Positions 32,501-43,860 of a stretch of DNA of 64,000 nucleotides are shown here, in pieces. Source of the DNA: Prinsepia uniflora (Eukaryota; Streptophyta; Magnoliopsida; Rosales; Rosaceae). Numbering within the stretch: position 1 is the stretch's first letter; every line of letters begins with the position of its first letter. Below the pieces are notes generated by a model. It had not been told where the DNA came from. It worked only from the letters and a program-made list of their open reading frames with translations, and ran no database searches. A program made the translations under genes and the position numbers. The stretch is taken from contig CM064869.1 in assembly GCA_032719365.1 (NCBI GenBank), positions 26,197,504 through 26,261,503 of the forward strand, written 5' to 3'.

Positions 32501-33945
32501 GTGAGTGCAGATATTACCTTGGGTGATGCGTCTCCACACTCCCCCTGAAATATCACTTCCGGTAATCCCGGACCTCTCAAAGTCAACCGCATGTTACTAC
32601 AGTCGATGAGTGAATTGTACTCCGACAACCAATCAACTCCGAGTATCACATCGAAATCGTGAACATTCATCAGAATTAAGTCTGCCGGAAATTCGACTCC
32701 CTCAATCTCCACAGGACAAGCTCGTATCTCCTGGTTCACCTGGTAGGTCACACCCATCGGTGTCCCCACTCCCATCTCGTGCTCAAGTGCGGTCACCTCA
32801 CGGCCCAACAGACTCGCACAACGCGGTGAAATAAAAGAATGAGTTGCCCCCGAATCCATCAATGCACGAACAACCATACCATAAATATGTACAGTACCTG
32901 TCAACACTCCTGGAATGGATCTGGCCTGCTGCTGGGTAACAGCATAAACACGAGCCATAGACTCTGCAGGTCGTCCCCGTCCTCTAGCCCCTCGATCACG
33001 GCCACACACAACACCGCGTGTCCGGCTGCTGTCAGTCTGAGATGCTGTGCTCTGTGCTGGCGTAGTACTGCCTCGAATTAGTGGACACTCAGAAGCATAG
33101 TGCCCCGGCTCACCACAAGCGAAGCAAGTGACCTCTCTAGGTCGACCCGAGTATCCTCCCGGTGAGATGCTCATCGGTGAGTACGACCGCTGCCAAGCTC
33201 CAGAACGCTGTCCAGACCGCTGAGGACTCCTGAACTGACCAGAATGTCCTCGGCTGCCAGAAGACGAAGATCCACCATAATGTCCTCCCTTCGAGCCACG
33301 ACGGCCCGAGAATCCCAAGTGTGGGCGATCACGTCGCCGAGTCTCCCCCTCAGCTCGCTGACGAGCCAGGATACTGTTCTCAACCCTGGTCGCCGCATCA
33401 GTCAGATCCCTCATGGAAGCAAAGGGTGTTGCAGTCACCATCGCCTGAATCTCAGGTCGCAAGCCCCACTCAAATCTGCGACATCGGTCTGCCTCGGTGA
33501 TCACAAAGTTCTCAGCAAAGCGAGACAACATCAGGAAGGTCTCCTCGTACTCTGCTACAGTCTGATCCCCCTGCCGAAGTTGCAGAAACTCCGCCTCACG
33601 GGTGTTGCGAAACGACCGTGGATAGAACTGGTTGAGAAACCGCTCCCGGAAGGTCTCCCATGGAATGGTGTGAACGGTCCAGCCGGCCAAAACAAGGTTA
33701 TGCCACCATCGATAGGCGCTCCCATCCAGTAGGAAAGTCGCCAGTACGACACGCTCCTCCGGAGGACAGTGCATGACCTCGAAAATCCTCTCCCAGCGGT
33801 CAATCCACTGGTGTGCTTCCTCAGGGTCGGTTCCCCCACTGAAGTGCGTAGCACCCAGGCGCTGAGCCCGCTCAATGCTCGCAGTATCTCCATTTCCTCC
33901 ATTGCCCTCGTCAACACGTGCACGAGGTTCACGTCGGGGAGGCAT
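29565..33945 (-). pseudogene. Chromovirus gag-pol polyprotein with chromodomain (disabled)
   Basis: ATG at 33943-33945 (MPPRREPRARVDEG). Gag has FSGGTDPEEAHQWIDRWERI, a basic Gly/Ser/Arg-rich tail and a zinc knuckle CFACGEPGHYASECP (CX2CX4HX4C). Protease has ALMDSGATHSFIS. RT has LCVDYRQLNKATVRNQYPLP and FIDDILVYSKS. Next come the RNase H-type FTDHQSLKHLFTQ, the integrase zinc region (YWWPGMKREIAEFVSKCLIC), the integrase core (SDRDPRFTSRFWKSL) and the C-terminal SPRYIGPYEI to chromodomain ILDRKEKVLRNKTISLVKVL, ending QYPYLFE at 29565. Breaks: TAG at 31669-31671, a short deletion with frameshift near 30463-30490 (after SAHF, before INEIIRLHG), and TAG at 29949-29951. Confidence 0.93.
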
Positions 33946-34037
33946 ATCCAACTGTGAAGAGGCAAACAGGTTAAAAGACATCGAAAGCGACCATGTACAA
34001 AGTACAAACCGCTAACCTAGTACTCTGACTATTAATC

Positions 34038-34055
34038 CTAATGCTCTGATACCAA
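34038..34055 (-). other. Primer-binding site, initiator tRNA-Met type
   Basis: The minus strand reads TTGGTATCAGAGCATTAG just inside the 5' LTR. The TGGTATCAGAGC core is complementary to the 3' end of initiator tRNA-Met. Confidence 0.85.
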
Positions 34056-34057
34056 GC

Positions 34058-36645
34058 TGACAGGACCCGTCCCAATCCCACTGGGACCACCCGGGGACGT
34101 GACCCGCTCCCGTCTGACAATGACTCTAAACATACCAAAATTACCCTTAAATAAAAACCGAATACTTAAATAGATAGATAACGTACAAACACAGTGTTTA
34201 AAGTGATACTGTCAGACAAGGGAAAGTAAAAATACAACATGTGAGCACACTAGTCAGAGTACATTTATTCGGTGCTCAACCTACCCACAAGTGGGTGTAC
34301 AGGTGCACAGCTAGGCAAACTAAACCTCTGCCTCCTCCTCCGGGTCCTCCTCCTCTATTTCCGTGTCAGGGTCTGGAGGGGTCAGTAAAACAAGGGTGAG
34401 TGGGCCAAAAATAACAGTTTAGAAATCAATTTAATAATAAAATAATCATAAGGTTTTTACCCCTCCGTTTTCCAAATCTTGCATGCAGTGAAAACATAAT
34501 ATTATAATGAAATCATAACAAATGAACCACAATAATAATCGTAAGGTGAAACTAACATATCAGTGCACTGTAAAACCCAACCCAAATGATGTCACGGTTC
34601 TAAGGCTACGCGTTGCCACTCAGGGTCTCACACCCGAGACTCTCTAGGTACATCAGCTCCCGGTATCCCGGTCACTGCCCGAGGTATATGAACATGCCTT
34701 CCTGAGAGTAAGCAGCCCAACGGGGGTCAACTCCACTCAGTCAGAGCCCCGTGACTACTCCAGGGTCCACCCAGGCCAACGACCCTCCCTGGAGGAGACA
34801 ATATACACAGGTAGGAAAGTACAGTACAATAACAGTATAGTTTACCCTATGTCCCCCGGACATCCCAAACAAAATCCACATATAATCCAGACGGGTCTCA
34901 TGCCCAAAACATTGTAATAACATATATAACAGTTCATAAGACTCATCAGTGGAAATAGTAAAACAGTTTATGCATGCAAGCCTTTTATAAATCAAACAGC
35001 CCACTCACACTCGGTCCTTGCTGCTCAACGATCTCTATAAACCTGTATTATTATTCCTGAGGGTTACTTAAGGACCCTATAATATCAATACCAAGACCCT
35101 AGAACAGATCCGCCTCAAAATCGCATCCCGGGCACTATTCCTGGTGCTTCAAACCCCATTTTGACTAACATAACGATCTCTGATCGACACGAAACCACCT
35201 CCATTGGATCCGTATCGTCAAAACCTTGAAAATGGTACCGGCCCCACCAAAATCACTGTTCACACGCGCCCCCACGCGCCTGGTCAACGCGTGGGTCAAC
35301 GCTGCTACAGTACTGCTGACGTCAGCAGTGACGTCATGCTGACGTCAGCATGACGTCATCACTGACACTTGTCAGGTGACACGTGGCATGTTCTGATTGG
35401 TCCCTGGTCTGACAATATCTGACAGGATGACGTCAGAAGTGTCGTCAGCATGATGATGTCATCATGCTACAGTATCGGGTCAGACCCGTTTGACTGGAAC
35501 CGGGTCGCCGTCGACCCGCGGCTTGACCCGATTCAACCGTACAATTTCGGCCACCATTTTCGACGGGGTTCATCCCTATAGGGTCGTCTAGGTCTGTTCT
35601 ATGGTTCTACAACCTCAAACTAGAAAGAAAATGGGAGAAAACTCACCAGTTCGTCTCTGAAACTCACGGCCAACGTCCGATCGTCTTCTCTGGTGATCCA
35701 CGCCATGTCCGTCGTCCAAACCAATCCTAATCGACTCGTCTCTCACCCTAGAACATTCCTAACATCACACAATCAATTTCCTAGCACTAAAACACGTTGG
35801 TTCGAAACAGAGGAGTAAAATGGGTTTTCGGGTTTTCGACCTTACCGCCGCCGTGTCGCCGCCGCAGGCCGTGCCGTCGTCCAGTTAAGCTCCTGGGGTC
35901 CTCACGGTGTAGACTGGAGATTCCCCCGCGTCGAGATGATGTGGTTGTCACGGTTTGCTTCTTGGACCCGTTTCCGTCGTGTTTCGGGTCTGAGTTTTTG
36001 GACGGGATTTCGGACGGGAAAATGGGCTGGTGGTTGCTGGTGGTGCACGGGTTGTGAAGACCAGATGATGGTGGTGCTGTGGGTGGTCGTCTGGTGTGAT
36101 AAGGATGGCTGGTTTGATCGCCTTGGTCGAGAGAAAATGGAAGAAAGTGTTTGTAAGAAAAGGCAGAGACAGAGATCGTGCATGAACAAGGGAAACAGAT
36201 GAAAATGGAGGGCTGGGATCCATTTGAACAGAAAATCCAAGGGCTGGGGTTAATTGGAGGGAAAAAGAAATAATATAAAAATAGCTTAAATAGTGTTAGT
36301 TGCTTTATGGGAATAGTGTAGGCTTGGATGGGTGACACTTGTCACCAATCCACCGGTTTGATTTAAATATTAGGTTGGCACGGATTCCCGTAATAAATTA
36401 ATATTTTATTCCGTTGTTCTCGGTTCGTAAATTCCGCTATAACGCTTCCTTGACCATAACTTCTTCATACGAACTCCGATTTCGGCGTGCCGCCTGTCTA
36501 CGGATTCGTGACGTCCCGACCTACGTCATAATCATGGGTCAAAGTCCAAATTGTTGCCCGGTTCAAAAGTCAAAGTTTCCCCCCTTCAGGGGCAAAATAG
36601 TCTTTTTACATTAAAATATTATTATTCTCGGTTCGGGTCGTTACA
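34058..36645 (-). repeat. Chromovirus 5' LTR (right)
   Basis: 2,588 bp, near-identical to the left LTR. Five perfect TGACGTCA sites start at 35317, 35329, 35340, 35351 and 35428; the sixth is mutated. A 36-bp segment present in the left LTR (around 29000-29035) is absent here. Confidence 0.95.
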
Positions 36646-36650
36646 AATAT

Positions 36651-37033
36651 GCAGTTGAAGTGAAATGCTTGATCCTCCAAAGCTCAAAGAACTCGTTGAT
36701 TATGGCGCCAGTGAACTGAGTCCCATTGTCAGTCAGAATGACCTTGGGGAGCCCAAATCGGCAGATAATCTGGCTCCAGATGAATTTTTGGACATCAGCC
36801 TGGGTTATGGTGGCCAAATCTTTTGCCTCCACCCACTTAGTGAAGTAGTCAGTGGCGACAATCAAATACCTCTTGCTTGGGATTGGGGTACTTGGGATTG
36901 GTCCAACGATGTCAAGTCCCCATTGCATGAATGGCCAAGGGCTTAACTCTGCATGCAACTCTTCCGGTGGTGCCAATTGGTTAGGCTTGAACCTTTGGCA
37001 TTTGTCGCATTTCTGGGCATATTGCAGAGCTTC
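36651..37033 (-). pseudogene. Retand integrase, N-terminal part (5' of the nested insert)
   Basis: The minus strand reads ALQYAQKCDKCQRFKPNQLA, PPEELHAELSPWPFMQWGLD, then DYFTKWVEAKDLATI and LPKVILTDNGTQFTG, the zinc region and the first two acidic residues of the DDE core. It is cut by the chromovirus at FTSTAYL. An in-frame TAG (37034-37036) separates it from the RNase H part. Confidence 0.9.
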
Positions 37034-37036
37034 CTA

Positions 37037-38367
37037 GCGTAGAGTAGGCCAGTAAAACCCTGCACTAAGCGTCTTTTGAGCGAGCGATCTTCCACCGGAA
37101 TGATTTCCACAATGCCCTTCATGAACTTCTGCCAAGACCTTCAATGTTTCTGGGTGCCTCAAGCATAACAAGTTTGGTCCTGTAAAGCTTTTTCGAAAAA
37201 GTTGGCCCCTGTCGACATAGTATCGCACAGCTTTCATCTGGATTTTGCGGGCCTCTAATCGTTCATCAGGCAATATTCCATGTTCCAGATAGTTGAGGAA
37301 AGGATCTTGCCAGCTTGGAGATGAACCAATTTGTCTCACTTCGATCTCCCTCATGTCAATACTTCTCCGTTCGAGATATTCGATCGGGATCGAGCGCTTG
37401 AAACGAAAGTCAAGTGATGATGCTAGATTGGCCAGCGCATCTGCTTGCGTATTTTCCGCTCGTGGAAGTTGATGAAAAGTAAAAATTGGGAAAAGGGTAA
37501 GCATTTCCTGGACCTTGTTATTATACTTGAGCATTCTTGCATCACGCGCAGCATATTCGCCGGTTGATTGGTTAGTAATCAATTGCGAGTCCGAATGAAT
37601 AGCGAGGCGTTTGATTCCCAACTCCTTGGCAAGCGTGAGCCCGCAAATCAAAGCCTCATACTCCGCTTCATTGTTAGAGGCTTTGAATCCGAACTGTACC
37701 GCCTGTTCCATTATTGAGCCATATGGAGTGATAAGGACAATCCCTGCTCCTGCCCCCCTTTGGTTTGAGGAGCCGTCAACAAAGAGTTTCCATAGAAGAT
37801 TGGAAATTGAGGGCTGTAGGGAAGAAGAACTGGCCTCTTGATCCCGTGGTAGAGAAGTGTCGGCGGCCCCGGGGGTTTTGCCAAGCTTATTGCCTACTTC
37901 TAGTGACGTCGGTGTGAACTCCACAACAAAATCTGCTAAGGTCTGGCCTTTGACAGCTGTCCATGGACGATAGAGCAAATCATGCTGACTCAACTCGATG
38001 GCCCATTTCATTACCCGTGTCGATGCATCAGGTGCATGGAGTAACGAACGGAGTGGATATTCGATCATGACGATCACTCGATGAGCTTGAAAGTATGGCC
38101 TCAGCTTTTTTGTGGTAACTAGTAATGCCAGAATCAGCCTTTCAAATTTTGGGTATCGTGTCTCAGCATCAAGGAGGGCTTTGGATGTGTAAAATACAGG
38201 AATCTGAATCCCATTTTCTTCTCGGATAAGTGCAGAGCTTACGGCAACGTCCGAAACCCCCAGATAGAGGAACAGGTCCTCGTTATCCTTGGGTTTTGAT
38301 AGCAATGGTGGGGATGTCAAGTAGGCCTTGAGATCTTGAAATGCTTTCTCACAACCTTCATCCCACT
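37037..38367 (-). pseudogene. Retand dual RNase H: RT-linked plus archaeal-type RNase H
   Basis: The minus strand carries a first RNase H-like domain fused to RT (FYTSKALLDAETRYPKFERL), followed by a linker and a second, archaeal-type RNase H with its four acidic positions in place: D in LFVDGSS, E in NNEAEYEALICGL, D in IHSDSQLI and D in NTQADALANLA. The integrase zinc-region start (HEGHCGNHSGGRSLAQKTL) follows. Having both domains is characteristic of the Tat lineage, where the second is thought to supply activity. A frameshift near 38400 separates it from RT. Confidence 0.88.
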
Positions 38368-38369
38368 TA

Positions 38370-39260
38370 TCCCTGGATGCCTTCTTTACTGCCTGGAAGA
38401 AGGGTCGACAACCGGTCAGTTGATTTGGACAGGAACCTATTCAACGCTGCTGCCCGTCCAGTGAGACTTTGAATCTCCTTCAGACTTGATGGGGATTTCA
38501 TCTCGAGTATTTCCTTGATTTGTTTTGGGTTTGCTTCGATCCCACGTTGAGTCACAAGGTATCCCAAGAATTTCCCCGCTGACACTCCGAAAGTACACTT
38601 AAGAGGGTTGAGCTTCATTTTGTACTTCTTCAGCAAGTTGAAGGTTTCTCGCAAGTTGGCGATATGATCCCCTCGTTTTTCTCCTTTGACCATGATATCA
38701 TCCACATAGACTTCCATGGTTTTGCCGATGAGATCCTTGAACATCCGATTGACGAGCCTCTGGTACGTCGCTCCTACATTCTTGAGGCCAAATGGCATCA
38801 CCTATGTAGCAGTATACACCTCGGTCGAAGACGAAGGCCGTCTTGTCCTTATCTCGTTCGTGCATGGAGATCTGATTATAGCCCGAGTATGCATCCAGGA
38901 AGCTTAGCAGCTCATTCCCTGCAGTTGAATCTACTAAGAGATCGATTCTAGGCAGAGGATAGTGATCCTTTGGGCACGCAAGATTGAGGTCGGTGTAATC
39001 AACACAAACTCTCCACCGTCCAGCCTCTTTTTTTCTTGACAAGCACGACATTTGCTAGCCATTCAGAGTGCGGAACTTCTTCAATGGATCCAGCAATGAG
39101 TAACTTGTCGATCTCCTCTTGAATGATAGCAATTTTCTCTGGGGAAAAGTTGCGTCTTTTCTGTTGGACCGGCTTGTGGTGGGGATTGACGTGTAGCCTA
39201 TGGCTAACGATAGTAGGGTCAATCCCAGGCATGTCAGACGGAGACCAAGCAAAAACTTCT
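38370..39260 (-). pseudogene. Retand reverse transcriptase (frameshifted)
   Basis: The minus strand reads HRLHVNPHHKPVQQKRRNFS, EWLANVVLVKKK, RVCVDYTDLNLACPKDHYPL, LLSFLDAYSGYNQISMHERD, then MPFGLKNVGATYQRLVNRMF and VYVDDIMVKG (the YVDD catalytic box), and GYLVTQRGIEANPKQIKEI. Frameshifts occur near 39020-39030 and near 38805 (before MPFGLKN), so at least two repairs would be needed for a continuous frame. Confidence 0.9.
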
Positions 39261-39446
39261 TTCTCCCTACGCAGGAAGGCTATGAGTTCTTCCTTTTCTG
39301 TGTCACTTAACCGGGCGCCAATACGGGCCTCTTGCTCAGGATGTCGAGGGTCAAGCTGAACGAGGATGACGTCATCCTCCGGCTCCCACCCTTCCGGAGC
39401 CGATGGTTCCTCGTGAACGTCAGGATCTTTGTCCCGTGATTAGTTG

Positions 39447-39900
39447 CTATTTGGGAGATGAAGAAGAAATCTTGCCCCCATTGGATGATACTGCTTGGGG
39501 AATGAATTCTGCCACCTTTACCTCCCTTAGCCCTTCGGTGAGGCACCGTCGAGCCATCGTCTGATCGCCCTTGATTTCTCCGATTCCACCACCGGGAATA
39601 GGGAATCTAATCTTTTGGTAGAGGCTTGACGTGGTTGCGAGGATTTTGTGAAGCCATGGCCTTCCGAAGGATTCCATTGTATGGAGAGTACTCGTCCATG
39701 ATGTAAAAGGTCTGGGTCGTGACAACGGGGTTTGAATGTACATCTAGCTGGAGAGTACCAATGGTCATACTGGTTGACCCACTGAAGCCTCGGAGAGGGA
39801 CATCCCCTTTTACTACTAGGCTTTCTAACCCCATCTGGCGTACTGCCTCCAGGCTGAGGATATTCGCTGCACTCCCTTCATCCACGTGAACCGATCAACC
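39447..39900 (-). pseudogene. Retand protease region
   Basis: The minus strand reads VDEGSAANILSLEAVRQMGL, the retropepsin active-site region; the usual D(T/S/G)G box is altered to DEGS here. It continues MTIGTLQLDV and YNGILRKAMA, the typical downstream protease motifs. Frameshifts interrupt the link to gag and to RT. Confidence 0.8.
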
Positions 39901-39904
39901 TGAG

Positions 39905-42010
39905 CATGAATGATCTGAATTGATACGACCAATGCGTCATCGTGCGGCCAATCAAGTCCCTCCTTGTCCTTCAAAGAGAAACCAACGACAAGGTCGTTGG
40001 CCACCCCGGTGGTGGTGACTTGGGAGACTTGAGAGATGGCAAGTGCATCTCGTATTTTTCTCTTTTTCTGCTTGGAGGTGGTTCCTAGCAATTCTGATTC
40101 AGCCATGATGGTGTTGATGCGAATCATCTTGGCTGCAGGTTCCTTTGGTCCTTTGTCAGTAGGTCGATCTGCAGCCTTCCCCTTGACATACTCAGTGCAA
40201 TGCCCTTCCTTGATGAGATTTCGGAGATATCTCTCAAAAGATATGCATTTTCCGATGTTGTGCCCATATCACTCGTGGAAGGCACACCACTTTATTTTAT
40301 CAGCCTTCTCCTGATCTCCCTTGACGGGTTCTGGCTTCTTAAACCATGGTTTGTCCTTAATCTCACTGTGGATCTGATGGACTGGTAAAGATAGTTGCAA
40401 ATTAGGCTTCCCTACTGCCGGAGTTTGGGAAGGTTGTCCCGCCTTGCGCTTGTTGGTCTTTCCAGCCGTAAACTTTCCATGGGATTCCTCCCTTTTGGGG
40501 GTCTTCTCACCAGCTCCAACATGGTCCTGAGTTTGAGTGGCGTTCTTCTCATCCTCCCAACTTGCATGTCGCTCTGCTAGCGAAAGTATTTTGGTGGAGA
40601 CTTCGCGCATTACTCATGACGATATCCCTGTAAAGTTGGTTGTCCCGAGGGAGTCCTTGTTTGAATGCCATCGCTGCTACAAGGTCACTACAGCTGACAA
40701 TGCGAGACTTCTCTTCGCAAAATCTGCGTATGTACTGTCGCAGAGTATCTTTTGTTCTCTTTCGGACAGAGAAAAGGTGGTCATCCTTTACCTCGATTGT
40801 CCGAAGTTGTGCGTATTCCTTCACAAATGCCAAGGCCAACTCTTCAAAGGACTCAATCGACCTTGGGGAGAGATGATTAAACCAAGTCATGGCTTGGCCT
40901 TGAAGAGAAGCCTGGAAAAACTTTACACATAAGTGCATCGTTAGACCTGTGGGGGATCATGACTCCTCGGTAATAATCTATGTGTTTTACCGGATCGGAG
41001 TTCCTTTGAATGGGGTAAAGTTCGGCGTTGCGAACCTCTGGGGAAATGGCTCCTCCTCGATATCTCTTACAAAGGGTGTAGAGAGCTGTATTTGGCGGCG
41101 TAGATCGTCCTCTAGATCGCCACCTCGCTGAGCACGGAGGTGCTTGTCCAGTATCTTTTTGAACATCATTAGCCCGTAATGCGCCGTGCTGAAGCGATGA
41201 ATTCCGTGTTGTGACAGTCGTCGGAGAACCTCCGTGGGCTTCTTCCCTCGATCCATGGGATCGTGTAGGAGAGTAGGCCTCATCTTCTCCCTCACTGTCG
41301 TGGACAGATCGCCTTAGGTTTTGGGTATAGAGCCTGCAGTTGCCCCCTACTCCCATGTGAGTGCTGTGAGAGCTCTGCTCGTGAGGTTGCCCCAACCCTT
41401 CCTCCTAGCCGTTCACGTACTAACGGCTTTAGGCGTTGTGGGCTTTTCGCTTGACTGAGCGTGACTTTCTGCTCCAGAGTCGCTAAGCGAAGTATCTCGT
41501 GACATTGTTTGGCAGCGGACTTGTTCTTTCCCAGGGCGTCTTTAGGTATTCTCCTGTCTGTGCTGCTCCTGGATTGGTCTCCCTGCGAGGAGTTGCTGCA
41601 AGAGCTCCGATTGAAGTTGAACTTGGTTGCTCAACCTTTCAACTTGTTGCGCCAAGATGTCCTGGGGGGGTTGGGGGTGACCTCTCCCTGAGATGTCATG
41701 ATTCCCATCCAGGAAGTCCCTTAGGACCATGTTTGCTGCAAGCTGCTCATGTCGTGATGTACTTCCCATCAATCTCCCGCCTGCCCGTTGTAGAGCCGAA
41801 GTTCCTTCCCCCCGGCGGGGGTATTTGGCTGGCCGAAGAGGGGAAGGTTCCGAAGCTGAAGGTTGGTCTCCCTCCGAGTGTCTCAATGGGCGCTTCTATG
41901 GTCACACGCCTGGGTTGAGCTGGGCGCTTCTCCGGAGTCTCAATGTGAGTCTCATTCCTCGTCTGAGCTGTTGAGGCAGAAAAACCTTCTCCGGCTGACT
42001 GAACGGATCG
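39905..42010 (-). pseudogene. Retand gag (degenerate)
   Basis: The conserved gag core on the minus strand covers SDPVKHIDYYRGVMIPHRSN DALMCKVFP (about 41000-40900), ASLQGQAMTWFNHLSPRSIE and SFEELALAFVKEY (40920-40800), then DTLRQYIRRFCEEKSRI and MAFKQGLPRDNQLY (40740-40640). This matches the retrotransposon gag domain. A Lys-rich tail (KREESHGKFTAGKTNKRKAG) follows. The N-terminal part (41540-42010) is split among frames and has a Gln-rich stretch (NQVQLQSELLQQLL). No zinc knuckle was found. Confidence 0.82.
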
Positions 42011-42220
42011 ACGAACCTTTAGCCATGCTGATTTGAACAATGTCGATGGACGACGAACGAAAGGGAGATGAACGATGAACAAATTCTTGATGAGTGATGA
42101 ACAACGTTCAAAATCTTCGAACAATGTCGATGAACGACGAACGAAGAAAGATTGAACGATTGAACAAATGAGAGAGCTTCTTCTGAGTATAACTCAATAG
42201 CTCTCAATGAGAGCACCAAT

Positions 42221-42824
42221 TGTTGAATCAAAGATTGAACTCGTCGCGAAAAGTCCTCACAATTCCTGCAAACAGCAAACAATTAGCTATCGTTGCTTCG
42301 ATCGATTTACCCGGGAGGTTGTATCGACCAAGAACACTCCGATGCTTAAGTTAGCTTTGAGAGAGGAAAGGGATATACTTCGAAACGAAGAATCAACGTA
42401 CCTTGGAAGTGAAATGTGCCTTGCTATTTATAGAAAAAATCTTGGGAGCCTTGGAGAGTTCTGATTGGTCGGTTTGAATATTTAATTAATAAATAATATA
42501 TATTATTATTAAATGAATATATATATTATTTTGATAATCATAATGATGGCTTATCATGATAGTAATGATATTTATTGTATTTTAATATTAATATTAATTT
42601 ATCGTTATTAAGAATAAATATGTTTTATCTCTCGGAGAGAATATCAATATTACAGAGGTTTTAACTCGGCCAAATAACGTATTTAACTGGTAAATAGATT
42701 ATTTGATGTTGCGGGTATTTTTTCAAATGATCAGTGTTATTTTCCAAGGGTAATTTGGTTATTTTTTGAAAATTACGGGGACACGTGGTGGCTCCATAAT
42801 TTTCGGATGATTCTGGGTTCCACA
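42221..42824 (-). repeat. Retand 5' LTR (right)
   Basis: 604 bp, followed by TSD GTGAT at 42825-42829. The interior on the minus strand begins ATTGGTGCTCTCATTGAGAGC, in PBS position; I could not assign the tRNA. This LTR ends about 1 kb upstream of the glyoxalase-like gene. Confidence 0.92.
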
Positions 42825-42829
42825 GTGAT

Positions 42830-43687
42830 AAATATGTTTTTTTTCGCAAAAAGTAAAATAAATATAACATATTTTTTATTAGAAATATTTAAATTTGAAT
42901 TGATTGTTGATTTAAATTAATAAATATATAATTTATTTATAGAAAATCAAATACGAAATAATATTGATTTTAAAAAATGAGTACTTGTCGAGAATAATTA
43001 TAATAAATTAGTATGATTTTTTGGATTTTTATTTATTTGATAATATTGTGTTGATTTGAATAATTTGATTTTTTTTTTTTTACATATATCAATTATGAGT
43101 TGTAACTTGTAGTAGTACATTAAAGATATGTTTTCAATAAATTGAATCATTGTACTTATCATAGATATGTTTCTTTTTTAAAGCAAATTTTTTTTTTGGG
43201 GGTCTAAGATATGTATGTCGGCGTTGATTAGTCTATGCACAATTGTAAATTAATATAAATCTTTAGAAACCACCGGACCGTTTCTCCATCTTATTTCCAT
43301 TTAAGTTCAAGAAAAGTCGTCTCCATTGATCCATTGAACAATTCATTGTCATGAAAATTGAAATACAAGCATTATTTTATGCTAAGTTTAATGCTATTAT
43401 ATTTATTCTGGTGTTTATAATAATTCAAGAAGGAAATACTAGTTATGTTTTTCACTCATATAAACAAGCTGGTTCTATTTGTACTCTTCAACTTCATCTC
43501 TTTAGAATTTCGCTATTATATTAAACCGTGTTACGCAAATATTCTATAATTTCTCCCGACTGTTCAACTACAAATTTATTATAACATTGAAAGCTGTGGC
43601 AAGAAACGATTTGACGGATGAAGTAAGGAAGGAACTTCCCAGGTTGGATAAAATCAAACATTTGAAAAGTCAGAAACACCAAAGAGG
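42830..43687. other. AT-rich upstream region of the glyoxalase-like gene
   Basis: No gene seen. Long A/T tracts occur at 42830-43200, with more mixed sequence from 43250. Confidence 0.6.
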
Positions 43688-43759
43688 TATAAATAGGTGA
43701 CAAATCGATGTCGACTCAGATGCACAAAAACGTTGTAACACAAAAAAAAGGTTATAAAG
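43688..43759 (+). promoter_or_regulatory. Candidate core promoter (two TATA boxes)
   Basis: TATAAATAG at 43688-43696 and TATAAAG at 43753-43759. Either fits a leader of some 75-140 nt before the ATG at 43861. Confidence 0.45.
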
Positions 43760-43860
43760 AGGTATCAAACATTTCATACAACTAAATTCTAGTTACGTTT
43801 ATTACCTCGGGAACACAAAAGAGTTGACATATATCCGAAGCCAAGCCTATAAAGAGATCG

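Larger units (their letters stand above)
26907..36645 (-). mobile_element. Complete nested Ty3/gypsy chromovirus (Tekay-like), 9.7 kb
   Basis: LTRs 26907-29529 (2,623 bp) and 34058-36645 (2,588 bp) carry termini TGACAGGACCCG and GTCGTTACA in plus orientation, flanked by perfect TSD AATAT (26902-26906; 36646-36650). On the minus strand a tRNA-iMet-type PBS (TTGGTATCAGAGCATTAG, 34038-34055) and a PPT (TAAGGTGGGTAGGT, just right of 29529) bracket gag-protease-RT-RNase H-integrase-chromodomain. The LTRs look very similar, the main difference being a 36-bp indel, so this is the youngest clearly dated layer of the block. Two TAG codons and an integrase deletion disable it. Confidence 0.95.
21410..42824 (-). 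mobile_element. Tat/Retand-type Ty3/gypsy element, split by a nested chromovirus
   Basis: LTRs 21410-22003 (594 bp) and 42221-42824 (604 bp), each TGTTGAATCAAAG to GGGTTCCACA, are flanked by perfect TSD GTGAT (21405-21409; 42825-42829). Minus-strand order: gag (about 42010-39890), protease, RT, RNase H plus archaeal-type RNase H, integrase; then an antisense plus-strand gene between integrase and the 3' LTR. Dual RNase H and an antisense extra ORF are known traits of the Tat lineage. The integrase is interrupted at 26906/36646 by a 9.7-kb chromovirus. Removing the insert leaves about 11.7 kb. Frameshifts and stops in gag-pol make it non-autonomous. Confidence 0.92.
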
